A stretch of 64,000 nt of DNA from Mangifera indica (GCF_011075055.1 NC_058151.1:3144001-3208000); one strand, 5' to 3'. Positions 1 through 12,904 are shown, counted from the first letter of the stretch. The notes: generated from the sequence alone by a model not told the origin. Translations and numbers: made by a program.

Positions 1-1420
1 GTATTTCAGTGTCATTTTGGGATGTACGAGGATCTAAATGAGACATGGTAATTATATATCAAGTAAGTTTATGTCTAGCTTCAAGACGCATTTTCTTTTC
101 CCCTAAAGATAGAAAAATTGTCTCATTAAAGTAACAATTTGTAAATCGTGTAGTAAAAAGATCACTTGTTAATAGTTTCAGATACTTGATAATGGATGGT
201 GAATTATATCCAACATATATTCTCAAACGACGTTGGGGTCCTATTTTTGTGCGTTGAGAAAACGCAATAGGGACATATATTATACAACCAAATATTCTCA
301 AATGAAATACATCAGGTTGGTGACCAATGACCGATTGTAGGGAAAAATATTGATAATAAGAAGAAGATCGCAAGCAAATTAACGCTGCAGCATGTAATAT
401 AGCATGTCCCCACATAAAAATAGGTAATTGACTTTTTAGTAATAAAGTGCGTGCAATTACCTGAAGTCGTTTGATAAGAGACTCAGCTAATTCATTCTGT
501 GTGTGGACATGCGGGACTGAATGCTCAACCTCAATCCCTATATACATGCAATAATCATCAAATATTTTGGATGTAAATTCATCAGCATTATCTAGCTGTA
601 TTCACTTGATCGAATAATTTGTGAAATGTGTCTTTAATTTGATAATTTATGTTAACAATTTAGCAAATGCAACATTTCGAGTAGACAATAAACAAACATG
701 AAACCATCGTACAGATGCATCAATTAAGACCATAAAAAAACGAAATGACCCACTTGATGGATGAATGGGTCCACATATATCCCATTGAATCCTTTGCAGG
801 AATGATGAGGATTCACCTCCAATTTTAGAGGGAGATACTCTTATTACCAATTTGTCTTGAGAACAGACAGTGCAGAATTGTTCACTGGACAATAAAATTT
901 TATGATTCTATAATGTATGTACATGTGAATTTTCAATAATTCTATGCATCATTGTAGATCCTAGGTGGCCTAAACGATCATGTCAAAGCATAAATATTTT
1001 TGGATGAACAAACTTCTGGTTTGATACTGCGTAGATTTCAATTGTCTTTATGATTGTATAATACAATCCAGGTGATAAAGCAGACAATTTTTCTAGTATA
1101 AGCCTTCTTCTGGAGGCATTACTAGTTATATAAATGAATTCTGTATCATTCTCACTCATGGTTTCAAGATGATAACCATTTTTTCTTATATCTTTAAAAC
1201 TCAGTAGATTTCTTCTGGATCTACTTGAATATAATGTATCATCGATGTTTAATCTGGTCTTATTGTGTCACATAATTGTGGCTTTTTCGTAGCCTTCTAT
1301 CAGATTAATTGATCCTTATATAGTATTTACTTTAGTTTCAATTAATGCTAAAGTTAAGAAAAATTTCTTTTCTTTGAGAATTGTGTGCGTTGTTGTACTG
1401 TCCATCAAACACGTCTCCCA
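1..1420 (-). pseudogene. Ty1/copia pol remnant (protease to integrase), element 1
   Basis: Read on the minus strand, this is a decayed copia pol. A protease-like DSTTTHT motif lies near 1400. A GAG-pre-integrase/integrase N-terminal segment follows at 647-892 and an integrase core segment at 59-547 (AESLIKRLQ and HLRIFGC are typical of the family). The two integrase pieces share one frame but stops lie between them, for example near 608 and 646. More stops occur in the protease region around 1260-1320. Reverse transcriptase and RNase H would lie left of the window. The sequence resembles the Retrofit/Ale lineage, from memory of that lineage. No functional protein can be made. Confidence 0.85.
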
Positions 1421-1739
1421 TATCAGCTTTTGAAGTCAACGCTTCAATTTTGGAGTTCATTTCCTTTCATTTAAAAATTACGTTAGTTATAATGTACACA
1501 AAATATTGAAAGGAAGAAAACATGATATTGAAAGACAAAATAATATTTACGACTCCAAAATATATATGATGAACTTATAACAATTTTGGGCATATTTGTC
1601 ACTATACTAATGGATTTATTATTATATCCATATTTCGGTTTGCAATCCTTTTGAGATATGACGCCGAAGAATAATAGTCTTGTATTTGTCATTCTGGGTC
1701 ATTTTATTTAGTTAGTTTTTCAAGACTCATAAATTTTAT

Positions 1740-2650
1740 AGTTGGAGACTCATGCAAAAAACTCATTTAATATTATCCATCCAATTTTAGAAACTTCAGG
1801 TTCAATTATTGTTATATTTACAAAACTTCTGGTTTTATAGACAATATATATGAGTTAATCTTTGATACTTCAGGTTCAAATATTATCTCATATTTACAAA
1901 ATAGCTGATTTTGTAGAAGAAATATTGAGACTAATTTTGGAGGTTTCAGGTCCATATATTATCCCATATCTACAAAACTTTTGGTTTTGTAATTAATATT
2001 TATAATAGTATTTTGATTATATTTTGAACTTCAAGTCTGTATTTTTCACACTTTATGCAAACTTCAGGTTGTAAAGGTGATATTATTATTATAAAATAAA
2101 GACTTTGATGAAACTTGAGACTTTTGATCCATATATATGTATTCTTATGATTTTACAAACTTCAAATTGTAAATCGTAAAACTTGAGACTTCAGGCCCAT
2201 ATATACATTCTCATGATTTTACAAATTTCAGGTTGTAAATCGGATATAAATAAAAATAAAGATTCAAATAAATAAAAATACAAATAACTAAAGATGCAAA
2301 TAAATAAATATTCGAATAAATGAAATACAATAAAAATAAATATTTAAATAATATCAGGACTTCTGGTCCAGATTCTTGATTTTTGTAAACTTCAGGTTAC
2401 AAATGAGATTTATGACTTCAGGTCTAAATTTATAATTTTGTAAACTTCGGGTTACGAAGGACATTCAGGATTTCAAATTCAGATTCATGATATTCAGGAT
2501 TTCAAGTCTAGATTCATAATTTTGTAATATTTAGGTTACAAATAATATTCAGGACTTTGGGTCTAGATTTATGATATTTCAGACTTCAGGTCTAGATTCA
2601 AGGGTTTCAGGACTTCAGGTCCAGATTTATAATTTTGTAAACTTCGGGTT
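1740..2650 (-). repeat. Degenerate repeat array in the gag/leader slot of copia element 1
   Basis: About 0.9 kb is built from diverged modules of the form 'acttcaggtc..agattcatgattttgtaaacttcaggttacaaat'. The core cttcaggt and close variants recur roughly twenty times, at spacings of about 35-100 bp. The array lies between the LTR/primer-binding side (about 2700-2724) and the protease (about 1415), where gag would be expected, and no gag domain is recognisable. A short AT-rich stretch, 2240-2350, interrupts it. Confidence 0.65.
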
Positions 2651-2723
2651 ACAAATAGAGTATAATTATAATAAAAAATTAAATAGAAAGATATAATATA
2701 CCTAAGTTATGGTGCTGATAACA

Positions 2724-3001
2724 TGTTATAAATATAATAAAATAAATGGCAAAGTGATTGACTTGCCAAATGAAAATTATGATTTTATTAAGCCAAACCC
2801 ACGACAAAAGGAAGAAAGAAGCAAGAGGAAAACAAGGAAGTGTGAAGAAACGTGTGTCTATTACATGAAGAGAAGGGAGGTATTTATAGGGGAATTACCG
2901 CCTCTCCAGCGAGTAAAAATAACTTTCTTCCAAGCTAAGTTTTAAAGCTATTAATGCATTCCCATTGCCAAAGTCAAAACATGTGGTGGAAAAATCCACC
3001 A
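2724..3001 (-). mobile_element. Putative 5' LTR of copia element 1
   Basis: The inner edge is the TG at 2724, next to a primer-binding-like site on the minus strand (TTATCAGCACC, 2712-2722). On the minus strand a TATA box (CTATAAATA, about 2880-2888) points leftward into the element. The outer edge is uncertain: a candidate CA at 3000-3001 closes a short ggtgg/ccacc palindrome. The partner LTR is outside the window, so the boundary cannot be confirmed by comparison. Confidence 0.5.
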
Positions 3002-3430
3002 TGTATAATATTGATGTTATTATTCGCATTTTTTCGATCAAATTAAACTCAATGTACAGTAAAAAGGTGATATAGTTAATTTCAATATCCTAAAATTTGA
3101 AAAAAATAAAAATGAAAGAAAAGTTGGCCAAATCATTTTCATTTCTGCCTATTGAAAGCCTATTCAATATTTTGATTAACTGCTTCACCAAACCCGCTAC
3201 ATCACAGAACCCTTCTTTCTATTCGATTAAAGTTCAATGAAAAGCTAATGAGAAGGTGATGGATAATGAGTTGAATCCTTCGAATGAAAGCAAGAGCAAC
3301 GTTTTAAATAAGATCCCACTTGAGAATTTGATGTGGCGCCTTGGAAGATTCATATTGGCTTACCTTATCCCTTCTCTTTTTGTGTCACTTGATGACTCGT
3401 TAGAAGAAGAGAAAGGCATGGAGGTCCCCC
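3002..3430 (+). other. Host flank left of copia element 2, with an unrecognised ORF
   Basis: Between the two copia elements. An open frame at 3256-3450 encodes about 58 host residues before running into the LTR at 3431. It contains a hydrophobic stretch (FILAYLIPSLFV) but matches no family I know. The host sequence resumes at 7973. The frame may be a chance ORF or a fragment of a gene split by the insertion. Nothing else is recognisable here. Confidence 0.3.
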
Positions 3431-3638
3431 TGTTGAGAATAAAAACTTGAATTCCACCATTGATCAATAACATTGGCTAATAAATAGCCTTACAATAACT
3501 AACTGAGAAAAAATAGCCCATGTTTTATATTAACGTGGTAAAGAGCAGAGAATGAGTCAAAGCTAGAAACTACCCTACGTAATAGGAATTATTAAAACAG
3601 AAAACAATCTAAACAATAAGAAAGCCCAAATCCTGACA
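3431..3638 (-). repeat. 3' LTR of copia element 2
   Basis: 208 bp with TG...CA ends in plus-strand orientation. It matches the 7765-7972 copy at all but 7 positions: five transitions and two transversions. The polypurine tract sits at 3639-3647 on the minus strand. Confidence 0.95.
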
Positions 3639-3719
3639 CCCTCCCTTAAACTAATTACTAACATTAATTAGTTTACTATGAAAAACACCCATCAAGAAAT
3701 GTGTCAAGCTTAATAGTAA

Positions 3720-6700
3720 TTAGTTTACATCTGGAACTTCACGAACACCCATCAATTCTCTCAACTTCAAAAACGTGTCAAGTTTGAGAGGCTTGGTCAT
3801 CATATCTGCAATCTGGTCTTATGTGCCACAATGAACTAACTCCACTACGCTTGTCGTAGTAAGATCATGCAGAAAATGAAAGTGAACATCTATGTGTTTG
3901 CTTCGTCCATGCATCACTGGATTCTTTGATAATTTAATTGTTGAACTATTATCACAAAACACAGTAGTACATTTACCTTGTATATAACTGAGCTTCTCCA
4001 AGATTCTCCTCATCCAAACGGCTTGACATGCACAAGATGTTGCGGCTATGAACTCAGCTTCAGTTGTGGAGAGTGAAACAACAGGTTGTTTTTTAGAAGA
4101 CCAAGACACAACACCAGAACTCAACATGAACACATACCTTGATGTGCTTTTCCTATCTTCCAAATCACCAGCATAGTCACTATCAGTAAAAACAATTAAT
4201 TTATTATTCCCTCCCTTCTTGTAAAGGATCCCAAGATTTGTTGTGCCTCTCAAATATCTTAACACCCTCTTTGCTGCTTGTAAGTGAAGCTCAGTTGGTT
4301 GCCTTATGTATATATTAATTAAACTCACTACAAACATTAAGTCAGGTCGAGTTGCTGTTAAATACATAAGACTTCCTACCACTTGCTTGAAGAATGTTGC
4401 ATTAACCTTGACTCCATTTTCATCTTTGAAGACTTTAAAACCTAGAACAATCGGACTATGAACAGAATTGCTCTCCTCCACCCCAAATTTTTTTAACACA
4501 TCTAAGGCATATTTCTTTTGACTGATGTAAATACCATCAGTTTCTTGTAACACTTCAACTCCAAGAAAGTACCTCATCTTTCCCAAATCGGTCATATCAA
4601 ACTCATGCAACATAGACCTCTTGAACTCATAAAACATCAATTCATCATTTCCAGTAAAAAGAAGGTTATCAACATATACACTTACAATTAAAATTTTACC
4701 TCCTTTGCTTGTTTTGACAAACAAAGTATGTTCACTGTGGCACTTCTCAAAGCCTTCATTCACAAAATGTGCTTCTATACGACTAAACCAAGCTCGTGGA
4801 GCTTATTTGAGTCTGTATAACGCTTTCTTCAATTTGTACACGTTGTACGGATTGTCTTTCTGCTCATAGCCTTGCGGTTGCTCAACAAACACCTCTTCAC
4901 TTAGCTTTCCATGGAGAAAGGCTGATTTCACATCTAGTTGGTAAATCGTCCAACTCTTTTGAGCTGCAAGAGCAATAATCATTCGAATTGTATCCATCCT
5001 TGCCACTGGTGCAAAAACCTCTGTGTAATCAATTCCATGTTGTTGCGTATAGCGTTTTGCTACAAGACGTGCTTTGTATTTGTCTACCTCTCCATGCTCG
5101 TTAAGCTTTGTTTTGTAAATCCATTTAACACCAATCTTCTTTGCACCTGCAGGTAAGTCAGTTAGCACCCAAGTATCATTCTTTTCTATGGATTTTATTT
5201 TTGAATCCATAGCAACTTTCCATTTTGCACTTTTCACAGCCTTTTCAAAAGAAATGGGATCTGCAGACGTAAAAAATGTTAAATTAGTCTCATTTTCTTC
5301 TTCAGATAGACCTTCACCCGTTTCATAATCTTTCATCCATATCGGTGGCCTTTTTACTCTTCCTTCATTCGAACTAGGTAAACTTTCTTCATCTACTGGA
5401 TTTGGGGAAACAATAGCAACGTCTTCTATACTATTTTCATCTTCATTCTCGACCTCACCTTCATTATTTGCAGCAATATTTCCTTCATCATCTCCCCATT
5501 CCAACACAGCTACCACCTGTTCTTCATAGCTTTTATCCCAATCCCAAGATTTGTCCTCTTCAAAAACTACATCCCTGCTAATTATGATCTTCTTGGCTTT
5601 TGGATCATAGAGCTTGTAAGCTTTAGATTCTTCACTAACTCCTAACAACACACAAGTAAGACTTTTGTCTTCCAACTTAGTTCTCTTAACATCTGGTACA
5701 TGAACATGTGAGATACAACCAAACATTCGAAAATGTCCAACCGACGGCTTGACTCCACTCTAAGCTTCCTCCGGAGTTATGTTCTTTACTGCTAGAGTAG
5801 GACTTCGGTTTAGAATATGCACTATCTAATTCACAGCTTCTGGACAAAAAGTCTTTGGAATCTTTCTCTCTGAAAGCATACTTCGAACCATATTCATGAT
5901 GGTTCGATTCTTCCTCTCTACAACTCTATTCTGTTGTGGAGTGTAAGCTGCTGTCAACTGCCTCTTGATGCCATTTTCTTTACAAAATTCATTAAACTCT
6001 TGTGAAGTGAACTCACCCCCTCAATCAGTATGCAAACATTTAATATAGGAACCTGTTTCTTTCTCAACACAACTCTTATATTGTTTGAAGATAACTAAAG
6101 CTTCAGATTTTTCAACCAAAAGGTAAATCCATACCTTTCGACTAAAATCATCAATGAAGCTAATTAGATACCTTTTTTTGCTATTTGAGACTGGTGTGAT
6201 AAGGCCACATATGTCAGCATGAATGAGTTGAAGTTTCGAAGATGCTCTCTAAGTGCTCTTATTTGGAATTGGGTCTCTATGTTGCTTACCAACCATGCAA
6301 TCAGTGCATACAGTTTTTAAAGCTTCAAATTGTGGTAGTCCATTCACCATCTTCTTGTTTTGAAGAGTCCTCAATCCTTTGTGACTTAAGTGTCCATATC
6401 GGCAATGCTAGAGATGAGATAAGCCTTGTGTAGTTGTGTGAAAACAAGCTAGTTTCTTTGGTTCAGCTAACAAGATAAACATTCTATTGGCAGTCATCTC
6501 TGCTTGACTGATCAAGCCCTTCTCAAGATGATAGATTTTACACGTGTCATGTTGAATAAGAATCGCTAAACCTTTCTTCTGTAGCTGGCCAATGCTCAAT
6601 AAATTATTTTTCAATTTAGGTATATAAAATACCTCAGCGACTATATGAATGAATCCATTCACTTTTAACCTTATATTACCCTTCCCCATCACTATCAATT

Positions 6701-7691
6701 TTGAGTTGTTTCCTAGCTTCACTGTTTGCCTGAAGCTTTCATTGAGGTCATAGAAGAGAGCTTTATCTCCACACATATGGTTGTTGCAGCCCGAATTTAA
6801 GAACCAAACACCTTCCTTTTTAGCTTCATTTATCTCAACATAAGACATCAGCAACATCGCTTCTTCTTCAAGTTCAGCATAATTGGCCTCTTTGTCATAT
6901 CTTGGGCACTCATATCGAAAGTGTCCAAGTTGGTGACAATTGTAGCATTCTACGGTAGCTTTGTTGAAGAATTGTCGTCCTCTGCCTCCGCCTCTTCCTT
7001 GAGAGGATCTGCAACCACGATTTCTTCCTCCTGTACTTTCCTCATGAGTTGTCTTCAATGCCTGCTCTTCTCCTTTATGCCTATGAAATTTCTGCTCGTG
7101 AACAATTAACGAACTTTGCAATTCATCGATTGACAGGTGATCAATGTCCTTTGATTCTTCAATTGAGCAAACAATATAATTGAACTGGTCGCTTAATGAT
7201 CGCAGTATCTTTTCTACTATTGTAACATCGCTCACTTGTTCACCATAAACTCTCATCTTGTTGACAACAGACATCACTCTTGAGAAATAATCAGAGACAC
7301 CTTCACCGGATTTCATCTCAAGAGTTTCAGACTCTTTGCGAAGAGCTTGAAGAATGGATCATTTTACCCTTGCATTGCCCTCATACTTCTTTTTCATGGA
7401 ATCCTATATCTGTTTAGATGTGTTCTTCTGTAAGATGGTTTCTAAAATAGTTCGATCGATAGCCTGAAATAGATAATTTTTCACCTTCAAGTCTTTCAGC
7501 TTCATCTCATCAAGTTTCTTCTGTTGTGCCTCTGTCAACACTACTTCGCTTTCTGGCTCGACATAACCAGTCTCCACAAGACTCCAATACTCCTTGGATC
7601 TTAAAATGTTTTCCATCAACATGCTCCAATGATCGTAATGACCATCAAAGCGAGGAATAGTAGGTTGCACAAAATTCCCTTCAATCGTCAT
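3720..7691 (-). pseudogene. copia gag-pol polyprotein, nine in-frame stops
   Basis: One uninterrupted frame of 1,323 codons runs from the ATG at 7691 to the natural stop at 3720-3722, with no frameshift. Order: gag N-terminal region (7404-7691), gag with zinc knuckle CYNCHQLGHFRYEC (about 6900-6945), protease (about 6790), GAG-pre-integrase (about 6400-6560), integrase (about 5700-6240), RT (about 4620-5220) and RNase H (about 3850-4200). Premature stops lie at 7404, 7359, 6408, 6249, 6021, 5826, 5760, 4803 and 3819 (lowest base of each codon). Each is explained by one C-to-T or G-to-A change: TGG to TAG, CGA to TGA or CAA to TAA. The protease DSG reads NSG (6795-6797) and the RT YVDD reads YVDN (4665-4667). 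Confidence 0.95.
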
Positions 7692-7739
7692 CTCCCTTGC
7701 TGTTGCAAATCACAAAAGTTGCTGCTTTGTTTCTTCAAG

Positions 7740-7764
7740 CCCAGTGGGGGCTCTGATACCAGAA
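7740..7764 (-). other. tRNA primer-binding site of copia element 2
   Basis: On the minus strand the sequence after the 5' LTR is TTC then TGGTATCAGAGCC. This complements the 3' end of plant initiator methionine tRNA, the usual minus-strand primer of copia elements. Confidence 0.85.
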
Positions 7765-7972
7765 TGTTGAGAATAAAAACTTGAATTCCACCATTGATCA
7801 ACAACATTGGCTAATAAATAGCCGTACAATAACTAACTGAGAAAAAACAGCCAACGTTTTATATTAACGTGGTAAAGAGCAGAGAATGAGTCAAAGCTAG
7901 AAACTACCCTACGTAATAGGGATTATTAAAACAGAAAACAATCTAAACAATAAGAAAACCCAAATCCTGACA
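7765..7972 (-). repeat. 5' LTR of copia element 2
   Basis: 208 bp, the partner of 3431-3638. It begins with TGTTGAGAAT in plus orientation and ends CTGACA, followed by CCCCT on the host side. Confidence 0.95.
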
Positions 7973-9639
7973 CCCCTCCGCTAATGGATTTCCCTAGCTG
8001 CAAAGAAAACATTGTAGAATATAGGTGCATTCAAGTCAAGAGATCACTTAACTCTATGGGTTGGTTTAAGTTGATGAGCTGTGAAATCCTCAAATGAATG
8101 ATTGGATTTGGGATCTGGCAATAGCATACCAAACCAAACCTGGTTGTAGGTCCAAACCTTTCCCCTGCACTTGTACAAGCAATTGAAGAAAAACTACTCT
8201 AAACATTAACAGGTTGACGACCATAAAAGAATAAGCTGCAAAAGTCTACCATGATGCCTTCTTGATGCCCACCAAAAGACATTGAGATGCTAACTCTGAA
8301 AAACAATGCAAGACATTTGCAATTTTTCATACACATCACGAGGCCGACCAGTGAATATGCATCGATTTCTTACTCATGTGAAGGAACTATTCCTTAAGTA
8401 CCGATGCAATATTCAACATGTTCATGGTGGAAATGATAATGATTCTAGTATAGCTCTAGAGAGAGTTTTTGAAGTATTTAAAGTGGTTGAAAATTTTATA
8501 GATAGAGATTAAATTAAGGTAGACATCAGGGTCATTGTGGGGGAGACACAATTACCGAGGCATCAATGGTACAATTATGAGTGTTAAAATCAAGATCAAG
8601 GTTGACGACTGTTGCAAGTACAAAAGTCTTAATGGAGACCAAAGAAAAAAAAGAAAAAGAGAAAAGGAGGTTAGTATGGTAATTTCATGATAAATGAAAT
8701 AATAATAATAAATAATATAGTAATTTTATTAATTCAGAGTTATAACAGGGTTTTCTTTCTTTTTTTTTTTCCATTAAGAGAATTTGATTTGGGATAGAAA
8801 AATGTCATCAAAACTTTTGAAAACCGAAGTGATCAACCAGTTCTTATGTTTGTTTTCCCTCAAACCTAAAAAACCAACTTGATATAATTTTATTATGGAA
8901 GTACAAGTAAGTTGGCTATTACTTGATATAATTTTCGCACTTCACAACACCCAACATTTATGATGTTTTCCCTCTCCTTGCTCGGTTCGATTAACAAAGT
9001 ACTTACTTCGTTCAAGATTGAAGAAGATAATGGAATGGTTCGATAGAATGTTCTAGTTGATAATTGAAAATAGGTGAAAGTAAATAATCTAGAGAGTGAA
9101 AAGGACGACGTGAAGGCAGAAGCAAAGAGGATTTTCTGCAACTGGACCTACTAAAGCAGTGTTAAGTATTGAAGACAAAACGGTGCGTTTTGTTTTAAAA
9201 TGCAAAACGCACAAAAGAGTGGCTTTTTTCATTCTCTCTATAGCTTCTTGAGGCGAAACTTCAACCGAAATCAGTCAGTCAATCAAACAGCTAAAATGAA
9301 TTCCTGATTTTGTTATTTTTCTATTTTTATTAATGCACGGTGGAGATGGATTCAGTTAGTTACAACTAAAGTTCTATAAATTAATTGCTTTGTTTTCTGT
9401 AAAATCAGTGATTAATAATAAGAAAGGTTGAGGTATTTCCAGTAATCCTCTCCTCTTGCAGTTTCTTGCATTTTTTGCCAAAGTTAATTACAAACTTTCA
9501 AACAGGAAGTAGATAATGAATCATCCTCATCAACCAACCGAATCAAGGCTTTGTTTGTTTATGCTAAATATTTTGATTAGGAACTTTTCTTCTTTTACTT
9601 TACATTTTTGTTTTACGATATGTTGTGGATGGTAGATTA
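7973..9639. other. Host flank right of copia element 2; no recognisable gene
   Basis: Short open frames at 8306-8512 (+) and 8893-9141 (-) match nothing I recognise. The minus-strand one starts with a basic, Ser/Phe-rich segment but has no homolog I can name. An A/G-rich tract lies at 8640-8670 and a T-run near 8759-8772. A 10-bp inverted repeat (gtgcgttttg / caaaacgcac) around 9184-9213 could form a hairpin. Nothing else is supported. Confidence 0.4.
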
Positions 9640-9789
9640 ATGTATTTACTGGTCATGGAGTGTTGTTCACCACTGCTTCATCCAGAGATTATGAGAAAAG
9701 CCTGTAAGGAGTTGGAGGAAGTTGTAGGGAATGACAAGATTGTGGAAGAACTTCATCTTCCCAAACTGCATTATTCAAAGCAACACTAA
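9640..9789 (+). pseudogene. Cytochrome P450 fragment
   Basis: This 49-residue open stretch matches the region around the I-helix end and K-helix approach of plant P450s. It contains LLHPEIMRKACKELEEVVG then KIVEELHLPKLHY, which resembles the conserved 'HPEVM.KA..ELDEVVG..R.VEE.DLPKL.YL' block. The upstream I-helix motif (A/G-G-x-D/E-T-T) is missing or scrambled. The frame ends at TAA (9787-9789) before the ExxR motif, and no haem-binding FxxGxRxCxG region follows within the next kilobase. It is a relic or gene fragment, not a gene. It is probably from the large CYP71/76-type clade, but the piece is too short to assign. Confidence 0.75.
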
Positions 9790-11142
9790 AGCAGAGCTTA
9801 CCCTAAATAAATTAGATTTTGAAAATAAGTTTCTTTGGCTCCAAGACTAACAAAACTAGGAAGATATAGGTTAACACTTGTGAAACCTTGAAACAATGAT
9901 TGTAGGTCTAGTTACTTGTTCCAAGTTTATTGTCTAACGAATACAGATGGGATCTCTCATTACCAAGAAAAAAAAAACACCACCACGACTAAAGCAGACA
10001 CTGTGATTGCACTGCACTCCTTGTCCGGCTAAGTCCAATGTAACTTGCACTCTGTTCCTAAATGGTTCAAGATTTTCCCTTGACGTGCGGGCTATACAGA
10101 GAGACCCTGACCAGCCAGAAAACCCATTGAAGTTTTAGCCTGACAGCTTCCTCAAAGATGCTAAAGAAATTGAATAACGAGGAAACAAGTTCAACTTGTA
10201 CTGTTTGGGCCTGGGAAGAGGATATGTATTGGAATTTCTCCAGCAGAATCAGTAGTACTGACTGCGTTGGCTGACTTGTTGCACTGTCTTGAGTGGAATT
10301 TGCTATATACGGTATTAAAAATAGACTCACATGATATTACTCAATTGTTAATCCCATAGTTATCACATGCGTCAAAGCCGATGTCGGATGATAGATTCAA
10401 AAACTCCGATAACAACTTTTCCCACTTACACTTGATGAAAATTGATCAGCTTCATCATCACCTAGGCATGAAGCACACCTTTGATAAGGCTACTCCATAT
10501 CTGAAAATATCTTATCTATTATTAATTTATCATTAACAAGTTCTAGAGTTAGATCTTTGTACACACTTATACTATGTATTACAAGTGCCTCACCATATTA
10601 AAAATTATCGTGTAAACAGTGAGCCATCCAAAAATGACACCCATCCAAAACAATCAGATAAAGCCATGAATTGATGACTTGCACTTTATTTCTTAAGCTC
10701 AGTTGATCTTGGTCCAAAAAGATGGAAATCAAGTCAACACCGACTGGCCAGATTAGCAACACCAGAGGGCAAACAAGAACAAACTGGCAGATTATAAAAA
10801 TCCATTATAAATGTCAAACCATGAGCCGCTGCATGTTGAGTCAATTATCTTAATACAATTTTGCATGAGATGATGAAATAATACTTTATATCAAAATTAA
10901 ACATCCAAAATATCAACTTAAAGAAAGAAAACTGCATGCAAACAAAATCCCTCTCCACAAAACATAGAGCATACCGTTAACGTTAAAAATAAAATGGCAA
11001 AAACAAGCTAAAGTTTTCACCTACAACAACCATTAAAAACATTAAATCTTAACAATTATATTTTAAGCAGAATATGACATGAAGGGATGATTGAATCTGA
11101 TTCACTAAAACTAAACAGTGCCAGAAAGGAAGTTGACAAAAT
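9790..11142. other. Intergenic; 3' region of the S20 gene
   Basis: No gene recognised. The part adjoining 11143 should carry the 3' UTR and polyadenylation region of the minus-strand S20 gene. The open frame at 10067-10330 (-) has no recognisable features. Confidence 0.4.
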
Positions 11143-12299
<1,157 letters not shown>

Positions 12300-12599
12300 T
12301 GTTTGCAGAAAATTCTAGGGTTTACTGAAAAAATCGTAACCAAATGAATTCAATCAAAATATGTAATTAACAAGTGGGTTTCAATAATATAAACCAATTA
12401 ATTTAATCTGCAGATTGACATCAACCTTCGAGTGTTGAAACACGAAAGAACAATACATAACACAAGCCACATAAACAAAACAAAGTTAAGATTATGTAAA
12501 ACATAGATGTAGAAGAAGAGGGAGAGAGATACCTAGACTGTGAGAGAGAAAGGAGCTGCAGCAGCTAAACAATGGCAGGTTCCATTAAAATTTTGTGAC

Positions 12600-12712
12600 G
12601 GTTATATATGGGTAGCGCATTGGTAGGGTTAGGGTTTTTGTTTCGATCTCAATCTCTTTGGATAGGTAATGGGCCGCCCAGTTATTTTATTGGAGTTTCG
12701 ACTCGGCCCAAG
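12600..12712 (-). promoter_or_regulatory. S20 promoter: TATA, telo-box and site II elements
   Basis: Reading toward the gene on the minus strand, there are two TGGGCC site II cores at 12705-12710 and 12670-12675 (the latter read on the opposite strand). A telo-box (AAACCCTAACCCTA, 12624-12637) follows, then a TATA-like TATATAA (12602-12608). The combination of telo-box and TGGGCY elements is well known in plant ribosomal-protein promoters and fits the S20 call. Exact transcription start is not visible. Confidence 0.7.
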
Positions 12713-12904
12713 TTCTAAACCTTACCTTCTGTTTTTTTGAATATAAATTATAATTATATTTGGATAAAGATAATAAAATAATATTAACAAATTATTTTAC
12801 TTAAATGTCTTTAGATATAATTATTTTAAAATAATTTATATGTTATTTGTTATACTAATTAAAAATGAAATTATTATCATCGTAGTTTTATTCTCATCAT
12901 GATT

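Larger units (their letters stand above)
3431..7972 (-). mobile_element. Complete Ty1/copia retrotransposon (element 2)
   Basis: LTRs at 3431-3638 and 7765-7972 are both 208 bp, start TGTTGAGAAT and end CCTGACA, and differ at 7 aligned positions by my count (about 96.6% identity). On the minus strand the 5' LTR (7765-7972) is followed by TGGTATCAGAGCC, a classic initiator-Met-tRNA primer-binding site. A polypurine tract (AAGGGAGGG) directly precedes the 3' LTR (3431-3638). Flanks are CCCCC on the left and CCCCT on the right, so a 4-5 bp target duplication is likely. All internal domains are present in copia order (protease, integrase, RT, RNase H). It is a young but coding-dead insertion. Confidence 0.95.

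Noticed and set aside
1740..2650. CRISPR-like spaced repeats
   Set aside because: Repeat units are highly diverged and unevenly spaced, and the DNA is a plant nuclear retrotransposon.
2709..2945. Open frame of 78 codons on the plus strand
   Set aside because: It lies inside the LTR of copia element 1, opposite to its direction, and shows no domain.
10067..10330. Minus-strand 87-codon open frame
   Set aside because: No recognisable domain, no splice context and unremarkable composition; likely chance.
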